In this document: in pieces, positions 51,690 through 61,280 of the stretch
Layout: each line of letters opens with the position of its first letter
How positions within the stretch are numbered: position 1 is the stretch's first letter
Assembly (NCBI GenBank): GCA_017456765.1
Contig: JAFTIR010000039.1
Coordinates: 157,832-221,831 of the forward strand
DNA length: 64,000 nt
Direction: 5' to 3'
From: Clostridia bacterium
GTDB taxonomy: Bacteria; Bacillota; Clostridia; Oscillospirales; CAG-382
Notes under the pieces: model-generated
Databases searched by the model: none
What the model was told of the DNA's origin: nothing
Seen by the model: only the letters and a program-made list of their open reading frames with translations
Made by a program: the position numbers and the translations under genes

Positions 51690-54080
51690 ATGAAATTATC
51701 AATGAATTGGTTAAAAGACTACGTAAAAGAAGATTTTGACCCCAAGGCTTACTCCGACAAGCTCACAATGACAGGTTCAAAGGTTGAGGGATTTGAAAAT
51801 CCTGCCGATGAAATCAAAAATGTAGTTGTTGGTAAACTTATCACGGTTGAAAAACATCCCGACTCCGACCATCTTCTTATTTGTATGGTTGATATAGGAA
51901 AGGAAGAGCCTGTACAAATTGTTACAGGTGCGCAGAATGTTGTTCCCGGAGCGCTTGTTCCTGCGGCACTTCACGACTCCTACCTCCCCGGCGGTGTTCA
52001 TATCAAGGCAGGAAAGCTCAGAGGCGTTCCTTCGAATGGTATGCTCTGCTCACTTGGCGAGTTGGGACTTACCCTCAATGATTTTCCCTATGCTATTGAA
52101 GACGGTATTTTCCTCATTGAAGAAGACTGCAAGCCCGGTGACGATGTAACAAAGGTACTCGGACTTGACGATGTTACAGTTGAATTTGAAATTACCTCCA
52201 ACCGTCCCGACTGTCTTTCCATGATAGGTTTGGCAAGAGAAACTGCAGCATCCTTTGATACTGCACTCAATATTCCTACACCTGTTGTAAAAGAAACAGA
52301 CAATGGCAAGACCATAAACGACTATGTAAGTGTTGAAGTGAGAGATTCAAAGCTCTGCCCAAGATACACAGCAAGAGTTGTTGAAAACGTTAAGATTGAG
52401 CCCTCACCCAAGTGGCTGCGTGCACGTCTTCGTGCTTGCGGTATAAGACCTATCAACAATATCGTTGATATTACAAACTATGTTTGTCTTGAATACGGTC
52501 AGCCTATGCACGCATTTGATGCATCTTACCTTAAGGGTTCAAAGATTATTGTAAGACATGCCGAAAAGGATGAGATTATCACAACACTTGACGGTGTTGA
52601 AAGAAAGCTTTCCGACGAAATGCTTGTTATTGCGGACGCCGAAAAGGCAGTTGCGGTTGCAGGTGTTATGGGCGGTGAAAACAGTGAAATCAATGACGAT
52701 ACAAAGACAATTGTATTTGAAAGTGCAAACTTCAACGGTCCTTCCGTAAGACTTACTGCAAAGGCAATAGGTCTCAGAACAGAAGCGTCCGGCAGATACG
52801 AAAAGGGACTTGACCCCGAAAACACACTTCCTGCAATCGAAAGAGCATGCGAGCTTATCGAACTTCTCGGCGCAGGTGAGGTTGTAAAGGGTATTATTGA
52901 CGTATATCCCGAAAAGCCCGAGCAGAAGGTTATTCCCTTTAATGCTGATAAGATTAACGCATTCCTCGGTACAGATGTACCAGAGGAAGAAATGAAGCAA
53001 ATCTTCAAAAGGCTTGAAATCGACCTTCGTGACGGCAACCTTTATCCTCCGTCCTACCGTGCAGACCTTGAAAGTATGCAGGATATTGCCGAGGAAGTTA
53101 TCCGTATTCATGGTTATGACCTTATTCCTACAACAAATTTCAAGGCAGAAGCTCTTGTTGGCAGAAGAAACGCAAAGCAGAAGACAGTAAACCTTATTGA
53201 TGAGCTTCTCACAAATGACGGTTACTATGAAGTGCAGACCTTCTCCTTTATCAGCCCCAAGTATTACGATAATATTCTTATGCCCACCGATTCTCCTCTC
53301 AGAAAATCTATTGTTATTTCAAATCCTCTTGGTGAAGATACAAGTATCATGAGAACAACAGCAGTTCCCAGTGTTCTTGAAGTTCTTGCAACCAACAGAA
53401 GATACAGAAATAAGAACGCAAGAATCTACGAAAACGCAAAGGTTTACATCACAAAAGATGGTGAAGACCAGCCTGAAGAACGTATGTCAACCGTAATTGC
53501 AGCATACGGCGATGTTGACTTCTATGACATGAAGGGCGTTTGCGAAAACATTCTTGATATGCTTGGAATTTCCGGCTACGAATTTGAAGCGAATAAAGAA
53601 GCCCCTGCATTCCACCCCGGAAGATGTGCAAGCGTTTACAGCCGTGACGGACAGAGAATTATGGTGTTCGGACAGATTCATCCTACAGTTCAGGAAAACT
53701 ACGGTCTTGATGTTGAGAGCTATGTAATCGTATGTGATACCGAACTTATCATGACACTTGAAAACTTTGATAAGCACTATAAGGCGCTTCCCAAGTTCCC
53801 CGCTTCCGAGCGAGACCTTGCATTTGTCTGCGATAAGGCACTCACTTCGGGTGAAATCAAGAAGGCAATCAAGAAATATGGTGGAAAGATGCTCGAATCT
53901 GTTGAAGTGTTCGACATCTTCGAGGATGAAGAAAAGGTTGGCGTAGGCAAGAAGTCTATGGCCTATAACCTTGTTCTCAGAAGTCCCGAAAAGACACTGT
54001 CTGTTGAGGATTGCGATAAGGCGGTTGCTAAGATTCTGAAAGGACTTGAATTTGACCTTGGTATCACTTTAAGAGGTTGA
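51690..54080 (+). CDS. pheT: Phenylalanyl-tRNA synthetase beta subunit
   Basis: 796 aa, ATG behind AAGGAGG. Domain order: tRNA-binding EMAP-like domain (about 38-150), B3/4 editing domain (about 210-380), B5 domain (about 400-470), catalytic-like domain and C-terminal FDX-ACB domain (about 700-795, PKFPASERDLAFVCDK). Normal length for the family. Partner of PheS, 18 bases upstream. Confidence 0.98.
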   Translation: MKLSMNWLKDYVKEDFDPKAYSDKLTMTGSKVEGFENPADEIKNVVVGKLITVEKHPDSDHLLICMVDIGKEEPVQIVTGAQNVVPGALVPAALHDSYLPGGVHIKAGKLRGVPSNGMLCSLGELGLTLNDFPYAIEDGIFLIEEDCKPGDDVTKVLGLDDVTVEFEITSNRPDCLSMIGLARETAASFDTALNIPTPVVKETDNGKTINDYVSVEVRDSKLCPRYTARVVENVKIEPSPKWLRARLRACGIRPINNIVDITNYVCLEYGQPMHAFDASYLKGSKIIVRHAEKDEIITTLDGVERKLSDEMLVIADAEKAVAVAGVMGGENSEINDDTKTIVFESANFNGPSVRLTAKAIGLRTEASGRYEKGLDPENTLPAIERACELIELLGAGEVVKGIIDVYPEKPEQKVIPFNADKINAFLGTDVPEEEMKQIFKRLEIDLRDGNLYPPSYRADLESMQDIAEEVIRIHGYDLIPTTNFKAEALVGRRNAKQKTVNLIDELLTNDGYYEVQTFSFISPKYYDNILMPTDSPLRKSIVISNPLGEDTSIMRTTAVPSVLEVLATNRRYRNKNARIYENAKVYITKDGEDQPEERMSTVIAAYGDVDFYDMKGVCENILDMLGISGYEFEANKEAPAFHPGRCASVYSRDGQRIMVFGQIHPTVQENYGLDVESYVIVCDTELIMTLENFDKHYKALPKFPASERDLAFVCDKALTSGEIKKAIKKYGGKMLESVEVFDIFEDEEKVGVGKKSMAYNLVLRSPEKTLSVEDCDKAVAKILKGLEFDLGITLRG

Positions 54081-54094
54081 TTTACACAAAATTG

Positions 54095-54128
54095 AAAAGC
54101 ACGGACTTTTTGTCCGTGCTTTTTTATG
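54095..54128. terminator. Bidirectional terminator after pheT
   Basis: Perfect 12-base stem (54095-54106 with 54112-54123), loop of five T, T-rich right flank; also ends the convergent azlCD transcript. Confidence 0.9.
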
Positions 54129-54129
54129 T

Positions 54130-54453
54130 CTACATTATCCGGATTAACACCATATACAGCACCGTTGCAGCACCGATGCTTATAAAGCTGTTTCTCCATA
54201 CCCAGTGAAGAACGCCTGCACAAAGAACACCTATAAGCTCAGGGATTCCGTGAGCACCTGTCAGAACTTCTGTGTTTCTGAGTGCATAAATAACAAGCGT
54301 TGCAATAACCGCCGGAGGAAGAACCTTGCCGAGATACAGAATAATTTTCGGCACCTTTTCAGCATCCCCGAAAACAAGAAAGGGAATTGCCCTTGTGAAC
54401 ATGGTTGATACGGCACAGACCGCAATGATAAGAATGAGCTTTGTTGTAGTCAT
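54130..54453 (-). CDS. azlD: AzlD-like branched-chain amino acid export subunit
   Basis: 107 aa with four hydrophobic segments, typical of AzlD, including FTRAIPFLVFG and LGKVLPPAVIATLVIY. Its ATG overlaps the azlC stop by one base (TAATG). With AzlC it exports branched-chain amino acids or related compounds. The role is assigned from family and pairing. Confidence 0.88.
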   Translation of the reverse strand: MTTTKLILIIAVCAVSTMFTRAIPFLVFGDAEKVPKIILYLGKVLPPAVIATLVIYALRNTEVLTGAHGIPELIGVLCAGVLHWVWRNSFISIGAATVLYMVLIRIM

Positions 54454-55151
54454 TACTGCTGTACCTCCTTGCCTGTTTCATTCTGCTTTTCGTAAAGGCT
54501 TCTTGTGAAAATAAGTACGATTGACGAAAGAATGAGGGAGGGAAATATGAAGTTGTCAGGACCGAGTATGAGAAGGAATAAAACTGATGAAATAAATCCT
54601 GTAATTGCGGGTAGTTTGTAAGAGCTTGATTTCCACTGCTCAACAAAAAGAACAACAAAGAGTGCCGTCATGGAAAAATCAACGCCTGTAAAGTCAAAGG
54701 GAAGAGAACCGATGAGATTTCCTATACATGAGCCTATAATCCAGTAGGAGTGGTCAAAAAGCGAAATAAACAGCATTGTAAGTGGGTGAGCGTTGTCCTT
54801 TTCGGTAAAACAAAGTACCGAATATGTCTCGTCAGTAAGCTCTAAGATGTTTATCCATTTTTTGTGTCCAAGACTGTTAAAGCGGGTCAGAAAGCTGAGT
54901 CCGTAAAAAATATGACGGCTGTTTAAAAGTATTGTCATAACACAGCAGGTGAAAAGTGGTGCATTATCCGCGATAAACTCGCACATTAGAAACTGACCTG
55001 AGCCTGCGTATATAAACAAACTCGATATAAATGCCCAGAAAACACCGTGTCCAACCTCTCGAAGCATGATTCCAAAGGTGATACCAAGGAAAAGATACCC
55101 GTACATTACAGGCTGGGAGCGTCTGAAGGCATATCCGATGATTTTCTTCAA
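54453..55151 (-). CDS. azlC: AzlC-like branched-chain amino acid exporter
   Basis: 232 aa from a TTG at 55151, ten bases from AAAGGA. Multi-span membrane protein with AzlC signatures YGYLFLGITFGIMLRE and LNSRHIFYGLSFLTRF. AzlC family members export branched-chain amino acids and confer azaleucine resistance in Bacillus. Own promoter upstream. Confidence 0.9.
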   Translation of the reverse strand: MKKIIGYAFRRSQPVMYGYLFLGITFGIMLREVGHGVFWAFISSLFIYAGSGQFLMCEFIADNAPLFTCCVMTILLNSRHIFYGLSFLTRFNSLGHKKWINILELTDETYSVLCFTEKDNAHPLTMLFISLFDHSYWIIGSCIGNLIGSLPFDFTGVDFSMTALFVVLFVEQWKSSSYKLPAITGFISSVLFLLILGPDNFIFPSLILSSIVLIFTRSLYEKQNETGKEVQQ

Positions 55152-55184
55152 AATCCGACATTCCTTTCATTTCAAAACATTATG

Positions 55185-55213
55185 AGTATAACACTACATA
55201 ACTCTTTTATCAA
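55185..55213 (-). promoter_or_regulatory. Promoter of azlCD
   Basis: On the minus strand: -35 TTGATA (55208-55213), 17-base spacer, -10 TATACT (55185-55190). Confidence 0.75.
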
Positions 55214-55278
55214 CACCAAATTGTAAATAATGGGTATTTGTCATGTAATAATCGGAATAAATTAAAGGATTATCTTAA

Positions 55279-55307
55279 TTGCAAGGTTTGAAGAGCTGAT
55301 ATATAAT
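55279..55307 (+). promoter_or_regulatory. Promoter of the ROK kinase gene
   Basis: -35 TTGCAA (55279-55284), 17-base spacer, -10 TATAAT (55302-55307), 18 bases before the start codon. Confidence 0.75.
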
Positions 55308-55325
55308 TGTTGTAGAGGTGATAAT

Positions 55326-56279
55326 ATGCTTCTTTGCGGAATCGACATCGGCGGAACAAAGTGTGCTTTGAGTATCGGAAAAGCCGATGATAAGGGAAAT
55401 ATTGAAATTATATATAAAGAAAAATTTTCCACCATGCCTCCCTGTGAAACACTGCAAAAATTCGGTGATATTCTCGATGAGCAGATGAAAACATATAAGG
55501 TGCAGGCAATAGGCATAAGTTGCGGCGGTCCTCTTGATTCAAAAAGAGGCGTGATTATGTCGCCGCCGAATCTTCCGGGATGGGATAATGTTGAGGTTGT
55601 AAAATACTTTCATGACCGTTTCGGTGTGCCGACAGTAGTCCAGAATGATGCCAATGCCTGTGCATATGCCGAATTCAAGTTCGGTGCAGGCAGAGGATAT
55701 AAAAATGTCATATTTCTCACCTTTGGTACGGGTCTTGGAGCAGGACTTATCTTAGACGGAAAACTGTATAGCGGAACCAACGACAACGCAGGTGAATGCG
55801 GACACATACGGCTTGAAAATGACGGCCCTGTAGGCTATGGTAAGGCAGGTTCCTTTGAGGGCTTCTGCAGTGGCGGTGGTATTGCGAGTCTTGGCAAGGC
55901 AATGACAAAGGCAAAACTTGACAATGGTGAAAGTGTAGCATTTTGCAAGGATGAAACAGAGCTTGAAAACATAAGCGCAAAGCTTATTGCAGATTTTGCA
56001 GAAAAGGGCGACGAATTTGCAAAGAGTATATACGCTGAGAGCGGCAGAAGACTTGGCATGGGACTTTCAATTCTCATTGACATTCTCAACCCCGAGGCTA
56101 TCATTATCGGTAGTATTTTCACAAGAAGCAGAAAGCTTTTGTGGGATGAGTGCAAAAAGGTAATTGACAGGGAGGCTTTGCCTATGTCGGCTGAGGTTTG
56201 CAAGGTTCTGACCAGTGAACTTTCCGAGAATATCGGTGACTATGCGGCTCTTTCACTTGCTCTTATGGCAACAGAATAA
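55326..56279 (+). CDS. ROK-family sugar kinase or regulator-type protein
   Basis: 317 aa, ATG behind AGAGGTGATA. ASKHA fold with GIDIGGTKCALSIG (phosphate 1), VQNDANACAYAEF (about 100, catalytic aspartate of the N-D-A-N motif), FGTGLGAGLILDG and GECGHIRL. The usual ROK zinc motif C-x-C-G-x-x-G-C is not seen in the segment PVGYGKAGSFEGFCSGGG. No HTH domain, so it is a kinase rather than a NagC-like repressor. Probably phosphorylates a hexose released by the nearby GH2 enzyme; the sugar is unknown. Confidence 0.88.
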   Translation: MLLCGIDIGGTKCALSIGKADDKGNIEIIYKEKFSTMPPCETLQKFGDILDEQMKTYKVQAIGISCGGPLDSKRGVIMSPPNLPGWDNVEVVKYFHDRFGVPTVVQNDANACAYAEFKFGAGRGYKNVIFLTFGTGLGAGLILDGKLYSGTNDNAGECGHIRLENDGPVGYGKAGSFEGFCSGGGIASLGKAMTKAKLDNGESVAFCKDETELENISAKLIADFAEKGDEFAKSIYAESGRRLGMGLSILIDILNPEAIIIGSIFTRSRKLLWDECKKVIDREALPMSAEVCKVLTSELSENIGDYAALSLALMATE

Positions 56280-56309
56280 CAAAAGGCGGTGCATCAGCAC
56301 CGCCTTTTT
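56279..56309. terminator. Bidirectional terminator between the ROK and AraC genes
   Basis: Stem 56281-56292 with 56297-56308, loop ATCA, A-rich left flank and T run on the right. Overlaps the stop codons of both genes. Confidence 0.88.
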
Positions 56310-57123
56310 AATGCCTGTTTCTGAACTCTATGGGAGTGGTTTTCAGTTCCTTTCTGAACACATAAAAGAAGTATTCAACCGAGCTATACCCGCAGTCAAA
56401 GGCAATCTGCTTTGCTGTAAGGTCAGTACCTGACAGCAGATTGCAGGCGTGCCTGAGACGTACCTTGTTGACATATTCATTGTAGCTCATGCCGAAGTTT
56501 TTTGAGAAAATAAGTCCCAGTCTTCCGGGAGAAATTGCAAATTTCTTTGAAGATGTGGCTATTGAAACATCGCTCTTGAAATTTTTGTTTATGTAGGAAA
56601 TCACCGATTGCAGAAGATGAGGTGTTTTATCTCCCGATGTCAACAGGTTTTCACCGGATTTTCTTATTGTTCTTATGAGTATGTTTTCTACAAGACCTGA
56701 AAGCGTTTCTTCCCACAAAAGTGGTTTGTTTTCGTATTCGCTTTTTGCTGCCTCACACAGCGAAATGATAAACTGCGCCTTGTCATCGTCGAATTCGCAG
56801 ATGAATCCTCCCGGAGTGGATTCGAGAATATCAGAAATTTCTCTCCTTACGGCATCGCTTGTAAAGCTGATGTTTATAAGGGAAGAATCCTCACTGCAGT
56901 CTACCGAATGGTAGTCAAGATATGTCATTATCCAGGCACAGCCCCGTTTTGCCTCATATGTTTTGCCGGAAATTGTGTTAAGATACCTGCCACCTGTTAC
57001 AATTTCAAACTCGAAATAGTCATGCCAATGGCTTGTGGTCACAGGACCTTTTTTATGATTTCTTGCTGAAATTTCTAAATGACTTTCAATTATCCGCATT
57101 GAATTATCGTTATTTTCAGACAT
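56308..57123 (-). CDS. AraC-family regulator with cupin domain
   Basis: 271 aa from the ATG at 57123 behind AGGAGAAG. N-terminal cupin with SHWHDYFEFEIVTGGRYL, typical of the sugar-sensing AraC group. HTH motifs VSIATSSKKFAISPGRLGLIF and TAKQIAFDCGYSSVEYFFYVF at the end, then TPIEFRNRH. Divergent from the SIS-GH2 operon, which it likely activates. Confidence 0.92.
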   Translation of the reverse strand: MSENNDNSMRIIESHLEISARNHKKGPVTTSHWHDYFEFEIVTGGRYLNTISGKTYEAKRGCAWIMTYLDYHSVDCSEDSSLINISFTSDAVRREISDILESTPGGFICEFDDDKAQFIISLCEAAKSEYENKPLLWEETLSGLVENILIRTIRKSGENLLTSGDKTPHLLQSVISYINKNFKSDVSIATSSKKFAISPGRLGLIFSKNFGMSYNEYVNKVRLRHACNLLSGTDLTAKQIAFDCGYSSVEYFFYVFRKELKTTPIEFRNRH

Positions 57124-57176
57124 TGTTCTTCTCCTATAAACGATGAATTTTCTTAATGATACCATTCATTTTTTAA

Positions 57177-57205
57177 TTTACAAGCAAGGATATTGTATAT
57201 ATAAT
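57177..57205 (+). promoter_or_regulatory. Promoter of the SIS-GH2 operon
   Basis: -35 TTTACA (57177-57182), 17-base spacer, -10 TATAAT (57200-57205). It lies in the 120-base divergent region with the AraC gene. Confidence 0.75.
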
Positions 57206-57243
57206 GTAAATATTAGAACTGTTTGATTTTTGGAGGTGCAGAA

Positions 57244-57891
57244 ATGTTTTCAGAGTACAACGAAAAAACACTGTACGAGAGATTTCCTGTTTTGGAGAAT
57301 GCGGAAAAAGACATAGAAAAAGCAGCCAGTATGATGCTTGAAACATACACGTCGGGCGGTAAAATCCTGCTATGCGGTAACGGCGGAAGCTGTGCAGATT
57401 GCGACCATATTGTAGGCGAGCTTATGAAAAGCTTTATGTATGAAAGAAAGCCAAAGGATGAGTTTGTTTCAAAACTTGAAGCAGTGTTCGGGAATGAAAC
57501 CGAAAGAGTAAAGGACTGTCTTCAGACAGGTATTCCCGCAATTTCGCTACCTTCACAGACTGCCCTTCTTACGGCATACCTTAATGATGTCTCTTCCGAA
57601 TACGTCTATGCCCAGCTTGTCTACGGCTATGCAAAAGAGAATGATATGCTGCTTTGTCTTTCCACAAGCGGTAACTCGAAAAACGTAGTAAATGCTGCAA
57701 AGGTTGCAAAGGTGCTCGGCATAAAAACTGCGGCAATAACAGGGCAGAATGAAAGTGAGCTTTCATATCTTTGCGATGTCTGCATCCGTGTCCCCGAAAG
57801 TGAGACCTACAAGGTACAGGAGCTTACACTTCCGGTATATCACCACCTGTGTGCAAGTCTTGAAAAAACACTTTTCGGGGGGGAATTCTGA
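57244..57891 (+). CDS. SIS-domain sugar isomerase (GmhA-like)
   Basis: 215 aa from the ATG at 57244 behind GGAGG. One SIS domain: LLCGNGGSCADCDHIVGELM (about 42-62; the family N-G-G-S-x-x-x-x), and CLSTSGNSKNVVNAAKVA. GmhA turns sedoheptulose-7-phosphate into heptose-7-phosphate. Here it sits in an operon with a GH2 glycosidase rather than heptose genes, so a broader role on a sugar phosphate is likely. The stop TGA overlaps the ATG of the next gene by one base. Confidence 0.85.
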   Translation: MFSEYNEKTLYERFPVLENAEKDIEKAASMMLETYTSGGKILLCGNGGSCADCDHIVGELMKSFMYERKPKDEFVSKLEAVFGNETERVKDCLQTGIPAISLPSQTALLTAYLNDVSSEYVYAQLVYGYAKENDMLLCLSTSGNSKNVVNAAKVAKVLGIKTAAITGQNESELSYLCDVCIRVPESETYKVQELTLPVYHHLCASLEKTLFGGEF

Positions 57892-60209
57892 TGAAATCCA
57901 AATCCTTAAATGGTGTATGGACTCTTTACTATGCCGAAAGCGGAAAGTATGAAATTGAAGACTACAGGGAATTTGACAAATATAACATTGCGCATATTCC
58001 TGCAAATGTTCCCGGCAATGTGGAACTTGACCTTTCAAAAAACGGTATTATCACAGACGATTTGTTTATGGGCAAAAACCTGCTCGGAGATGTGCGTAAA
58101 ATCGAGACCTGGGAATGGTGGTACAGAACAGACTTTTCTGCCGATGACCTTGACGGCAAGGATGTTTGTCTTAATTTTGAAGCGGTAGACTGCTATGCCG
58201 AATATTACCTTAACGGCGAGATAATAGGGCAAAGCGACAACGCACTTATTGCTCACAGATTTCCCGTCGGAGGAAAATTGAAGGACAACAACACTCTCAT
58301 TGTTCATATCCGTTCGACCTTCCTTGAAGAATATAAATTTGATGACCCTGCAGTATTTATGCGCATGACGACAACCGACCACCCTGCAAACCAGATTGTG
58401 TCAAGACGCCCTCCTCACTCTTATAGCTGGGATATTATGCCAAGAGCCATAAGTGCCGGCATATGGCGTGGAGTAACTTTAGAAAACCATGACGAATATG
58501 AAATCTGTGATGTGAGCTTTACGCAAAAGTTCTTTGAAAACGGTTATGTTCTGATTTGTGCGAATGTCAGGACAAATCTTCCGCCAAAGGAGTTTGCCTA
58601 CCCAAAAACACTCCCCGTTCTCACAATTTCGGCAAAATGTCATGGTTCCTATGCCGAGGAAAAGCATAATATGATGTTCCGCAGTGTCGGTGCGACATTA
58701 GGGTTTATGAAGCCTTACCTCTGGTGGCCGAAAAACTACGGACAGCAGGATATGTACGACATTACAATTACAATAAATGACGGCGATGATGGACATCTGA
58801 TGTGCGAAAAGACCGTAAAGTACGGCATAAGAAAACTTGAGCTTGTGTGTGCCGAAACAACCTCGGACGGCGACGGAAGATTTGCCTTTAAGATAAACGA
58901 TGTTGAAATCTACTGCCAGGGCACAAACTGGATACCACTCTCACCTTATCATAGCATGGATGCCGAAAGATATGAGAGAGCACTCAGTATTGTTGATGAG
59001 TGCGGATGTAACATCATAAGATGCTGGGGCGGTAATGTGTATGAGGATACATATTTCTACGATTATTGCGACAGAGCAGGTATAATGGTGTGGCAGGATT
59101 TTACCATGGCGTGCAACTTCTATCCCCAGGAAGAATGGTTCTATGAAAAGATAAGAGAAGAAGCGACCTACATTGTCACAAAGCACAGAAATCACCCATG
59201 TATTGTTCTGTGGGCAGGGGATAACGAAAACGACCAGGCACTTGATAATGTGGGGATTAACCCGAATTTCAACAAAATCACAAGGGATGTTCTTCGTGAA
59301 GTTGTCGAGGTAAATGACCCAACAACTCCCTATCTTGCTTCAAGCCCGTTTTATTCCGAAAAAGCGTACGAAAAAATCTCGCACACAAATTTGAGCGTTT
59401 ATGATACCATACCCGAGGTTCATGTCTGGGGTTCACGCGATTATTACAAAGCGCCCTTCTATACGGGTCAGACTGCATCCTTTATCAGCGAAAGCGGATA
59501 CCACGGCGCACCCTCTGCAGAGTCCATAAAGAAATTCTTAAATCCCGAAAAGCTCTATCCCAACACCAATGATGAGTGGTATTTCCATTCTACACATAAC
59601 ATGCTCCAGTCCTCAAGAATTGACATGATGAACAAGCAGATAATTCAGCTTATCGGATTTCTGCCTGATAACTTAGAGGATTTTGTTGTTATTTCCCAAT
59701 TCTCACAGGCAGAGGCAAAGAAATATTTTGTCGAGAGAATGAGGCTGAAACGTCCTTATACATCGGGCATTATCTGGTGGAATATGCTTGACGGCTGGCC
59801 GTATGTTTCGGATGCTGTGGTGGATTTCTACTTTGACAAAAAGCTTGCGTACTACTGGCTGAAAAAGTCTCAACAGCCGTTCTGTATTATGATGGATGAA
59901 ATAAACGACTGGGGAAGCACCGCCTACGCATCAAATTGCACATTAGAGAAAAAATCGGGTACTTACAGAATTTACGATGCCGAAACAAAAGAAACCGTAC
60001 TTGAGGGAAACTTCAGCCTTGATGCAAATAAAAATGCGGAGCTTGGAAAAGTGCCTGTGTTCTTTTCGGAGCAAAGACTCTTTATCATCGAGTGGAAACT
60101 TGATGACGGAACGAGTGGAACAAACCATTATGTTGCAGGCTACCCGAAATTTGATTTCGAAAGAATAAAGAATGTCTGGGTGCCGAAAATCAAGGATACT
60201 GTATTATAA
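57891..60209 (+). CDS. GH2-type glycosidase, beta-mannosidase-like
   Basis: 772 aa, no signal peptide, so intracellular. N-terminal jelly roll, Ig-like domain and TIM barrel as in GH2. The acid/base region is WAGDNENDQALD (mannosidase pattern W-x-G-N-N-E-N), and the nucleophile region is FISESGYHGAPS (S-E-x-G). WGGNVYEDTYFYDYCDRAGI is also typical for beta-mannosidase. Cuts terminal beta-linked mannose from short oligosaccharides. Start overlaps the SIS gene. Confidence 0.88.
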   Translation: MKSKSLNGVWTLYYAESGKYEIEDYREFDKYNIAHIPANVPGNVELDLSKNGIITDDLFMGKNLLGDVRKIETWEWWYRTDFSADDLDGKDVCLNFEAVDCYAEYYLNGEIIGQSDNALIAHRFPVGGKLKDNNTLIVHIRSTFLEEYKFDDPAVFMRMTTTDHPANQIVSRRPPHSYSWDIMPRAISAGIWRGVTLENHDEYEICDVSFTQKFFENGYVLICANVRTNLPPKEFAYPKTLPVLTISAKCHGSYAEEKHNMMFRSVGATLGFMKPYLWWPKNYGQQDMYDITITINDGDDGHLMCEKTVKYGIRKLELVCAETTSDGDGRFAFKINDVEIYCQGTNWIPLSPYHSMDAERYERALSIVDECGCNIIRCWGGNVYEDTYFYDYCDRAGIMVWQDFTMACNFYPQEEWFYEKIREEATYIVTKHRNHPCIVLWAGDNENDQALDNVGINPNFNKITRDVLREVVEVNDPTTPYLASSPFYSEKAYEKISHTNLSVYDTIPEVHVWGSRDYYKAPFYTGQTASFISESGYHGAPSAESIKKFLNPEKLYPNTNDEWYFHSTHNMLQSSRIDMMNKQIIQLIGFLPDNLEDFVVISQFSQAEAKKYFVERMRLKRPYTSGIIWWNMLDGWPYVSDAVVDFYFDKKLAYYWLKKSQQPFCIMMDEINDWGSTAYASNCTLEKKSGTYRIYDAETKETVLEGNFSLDANKNAELGKVPVFFSEQRLFIIEWKLDDGTSGTNHYVAGYPKFDFERIKNVWVPKIKDTVL

Positions 60210-60264
60210 TTTTATATCCATTGTGCTTATGGGGGGATTTTCTTTGCAATTTAACAAATACTAC

Positions 60265-60293
60265 TTGAAAAATTCCACACAATAGTATATAAT
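60265..60293 (+). promoter_or_regulatory. Promoter of the DUF1858-trmK-Nif3 operon
   Basis: -35 TTGAAA (60265-60270), 17-base spacer, -10 TATAAT (60288-60293). 35 bases before the start of the DUF1858 gene. Confidence 0.75.
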
Positions 60294-60327
60294 AACACCA
60301 TAAAGCAAAATACGGAGGTAAATTATC

Positions 60328-60528
60328 ATGGCTAAAATTACAAAAGACACAATTATCGGCGATATTCTCGATATAGCTCCCCAGGCTGCACCCCTTTTCC
60401 TCGAAATCGGTATGCATTGCCTCGGTTGCCCTTCTGCTCGCGGAGAAACTGTTGAAATGGCTTGCGAGGTTCACGGCGTTGATGCTGATGAGCTTCTCGA
60501 AAAAATCAACGACCTTCTCGGCGAATAA
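60328..60528 (+). CDS. DUF1858 disulfide-type small protein
   Basis: 66 aa, ATG behind CGGAGG. The short protein has the family core TIIGDILDIAPQAAPLFLEI and two cysteines in HCLGCPSA (C-x2-C). DUF1858 proteins occur with iron-sulfur or redox enzymes in anaerobes; their role is unclear. It is followed five bases later by trmK, whose GTG start lacks a Shine-Dalgarno, implying coupling. Confidence 0.85.
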   Translation: MAKITKDTIIGDILDIAPQAAPLFLEIGMHCLGCPSARGETVEMACEVHGVDADELLEKINDLLGE

Positions 60529-60533
60529 AGCTC

Positions 60534-61280
60534 GTGGGACGGGATATAACAGTACCATCAGTGCGACTTGCAGCGGCGGCAAAAATTGCCGCCGCGCTTT
60601 TGTATGATGGGGAAGATTTGAGTGATTTAACTGCCATTGATGTCGGCTGTGACCATGCAAAGCTCGCAATTTACCTCGTGCAGAGCGGTATATGTAAACA
60701 CGTTACGGCATCCGATATAAACGATGGACCCGTGGAAAAGGCGCGTGAAAATGTTTCAAGGCGCACTCTCATGGGCAAACCTCTTTCAGATTATATTGAT
60801 GTTGTCCTTGCCGACGGGCTTTCGGGGCTTGAAAACAGAAACGCAAACCGCATATTCATACTTGGTATGGGCGGCGAGGTGATTTCCGGAATCCTTGACA
60901 GGGCAACCTTTATAAAGAAGCAGGATAATAAAGGAAAAATCAAATTTATTCTTCAGCCTATGACAAGCGAGGATAAGCTCAGAAAATATTTGCTTGATAA
61001 CGGCTATAATATCTTAGATGAAGAAATGGTGCTTGACAAAGAGAGGGTATATGCCGTAATGTCGGTGTGCTTTGATGGTGAAAAAAGAGAATATACGCCC
61101 GCAGAGCTTCTTCTGGGCAAAAGCAATATAGAAAAAGGCGGCGAGCTTTTTGTCCGTCAGCTTGAAAGACGCATCAGAATTACAAATAAGGCAATTTCGG
61201 AGAGAAAAACGGCGGATTTGGATTGTACGGAGCTTGAAGAATTGCTTTGTGAGATGATGAACATAAAGGAGAGAGAATAA
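60534..61280 (+). CDS. trmK: tRNA (adenine(22)-N1)-methyltransferase
   Basis: 248 aa from a GTG at 60534, five bases after the DUF1858 stop, no ribosome binding site visible; a GTG at 60561 could also serve. SAM motif DVGCDHAKLAIYL (about 40-52), ADGLSGL (about 97-103), and GMGGEVISGIL (about 112-122) are typical of TrmK. The C-terminus is a helical coiled region. It makes m1A22 in tRNAs of Gram-positives. Its stop overlaps the nif3-like start (TAATG). Confidence 0.92.
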   Translation: MGRDITVPSVRLAAAAKIAAALLYDGEDLSDLTAIDVGCDHAKLAIYLVQSGICKHVTASDINDGPVEKARENVSRRTLMGKPLSDYIDVVLADGLSGLENRNANRIFILGMGGEVISGILDRATFIKKQDNKGKIKFILQPMTSEDKLRKYLLDNGYNILDEEMVLDKERVYAVMSVCFDGEKREYTPAELLLGKSNIEKGGELFVRQLERRIRITNKAISERKTADLDCTELEELLCEMMNIKERE

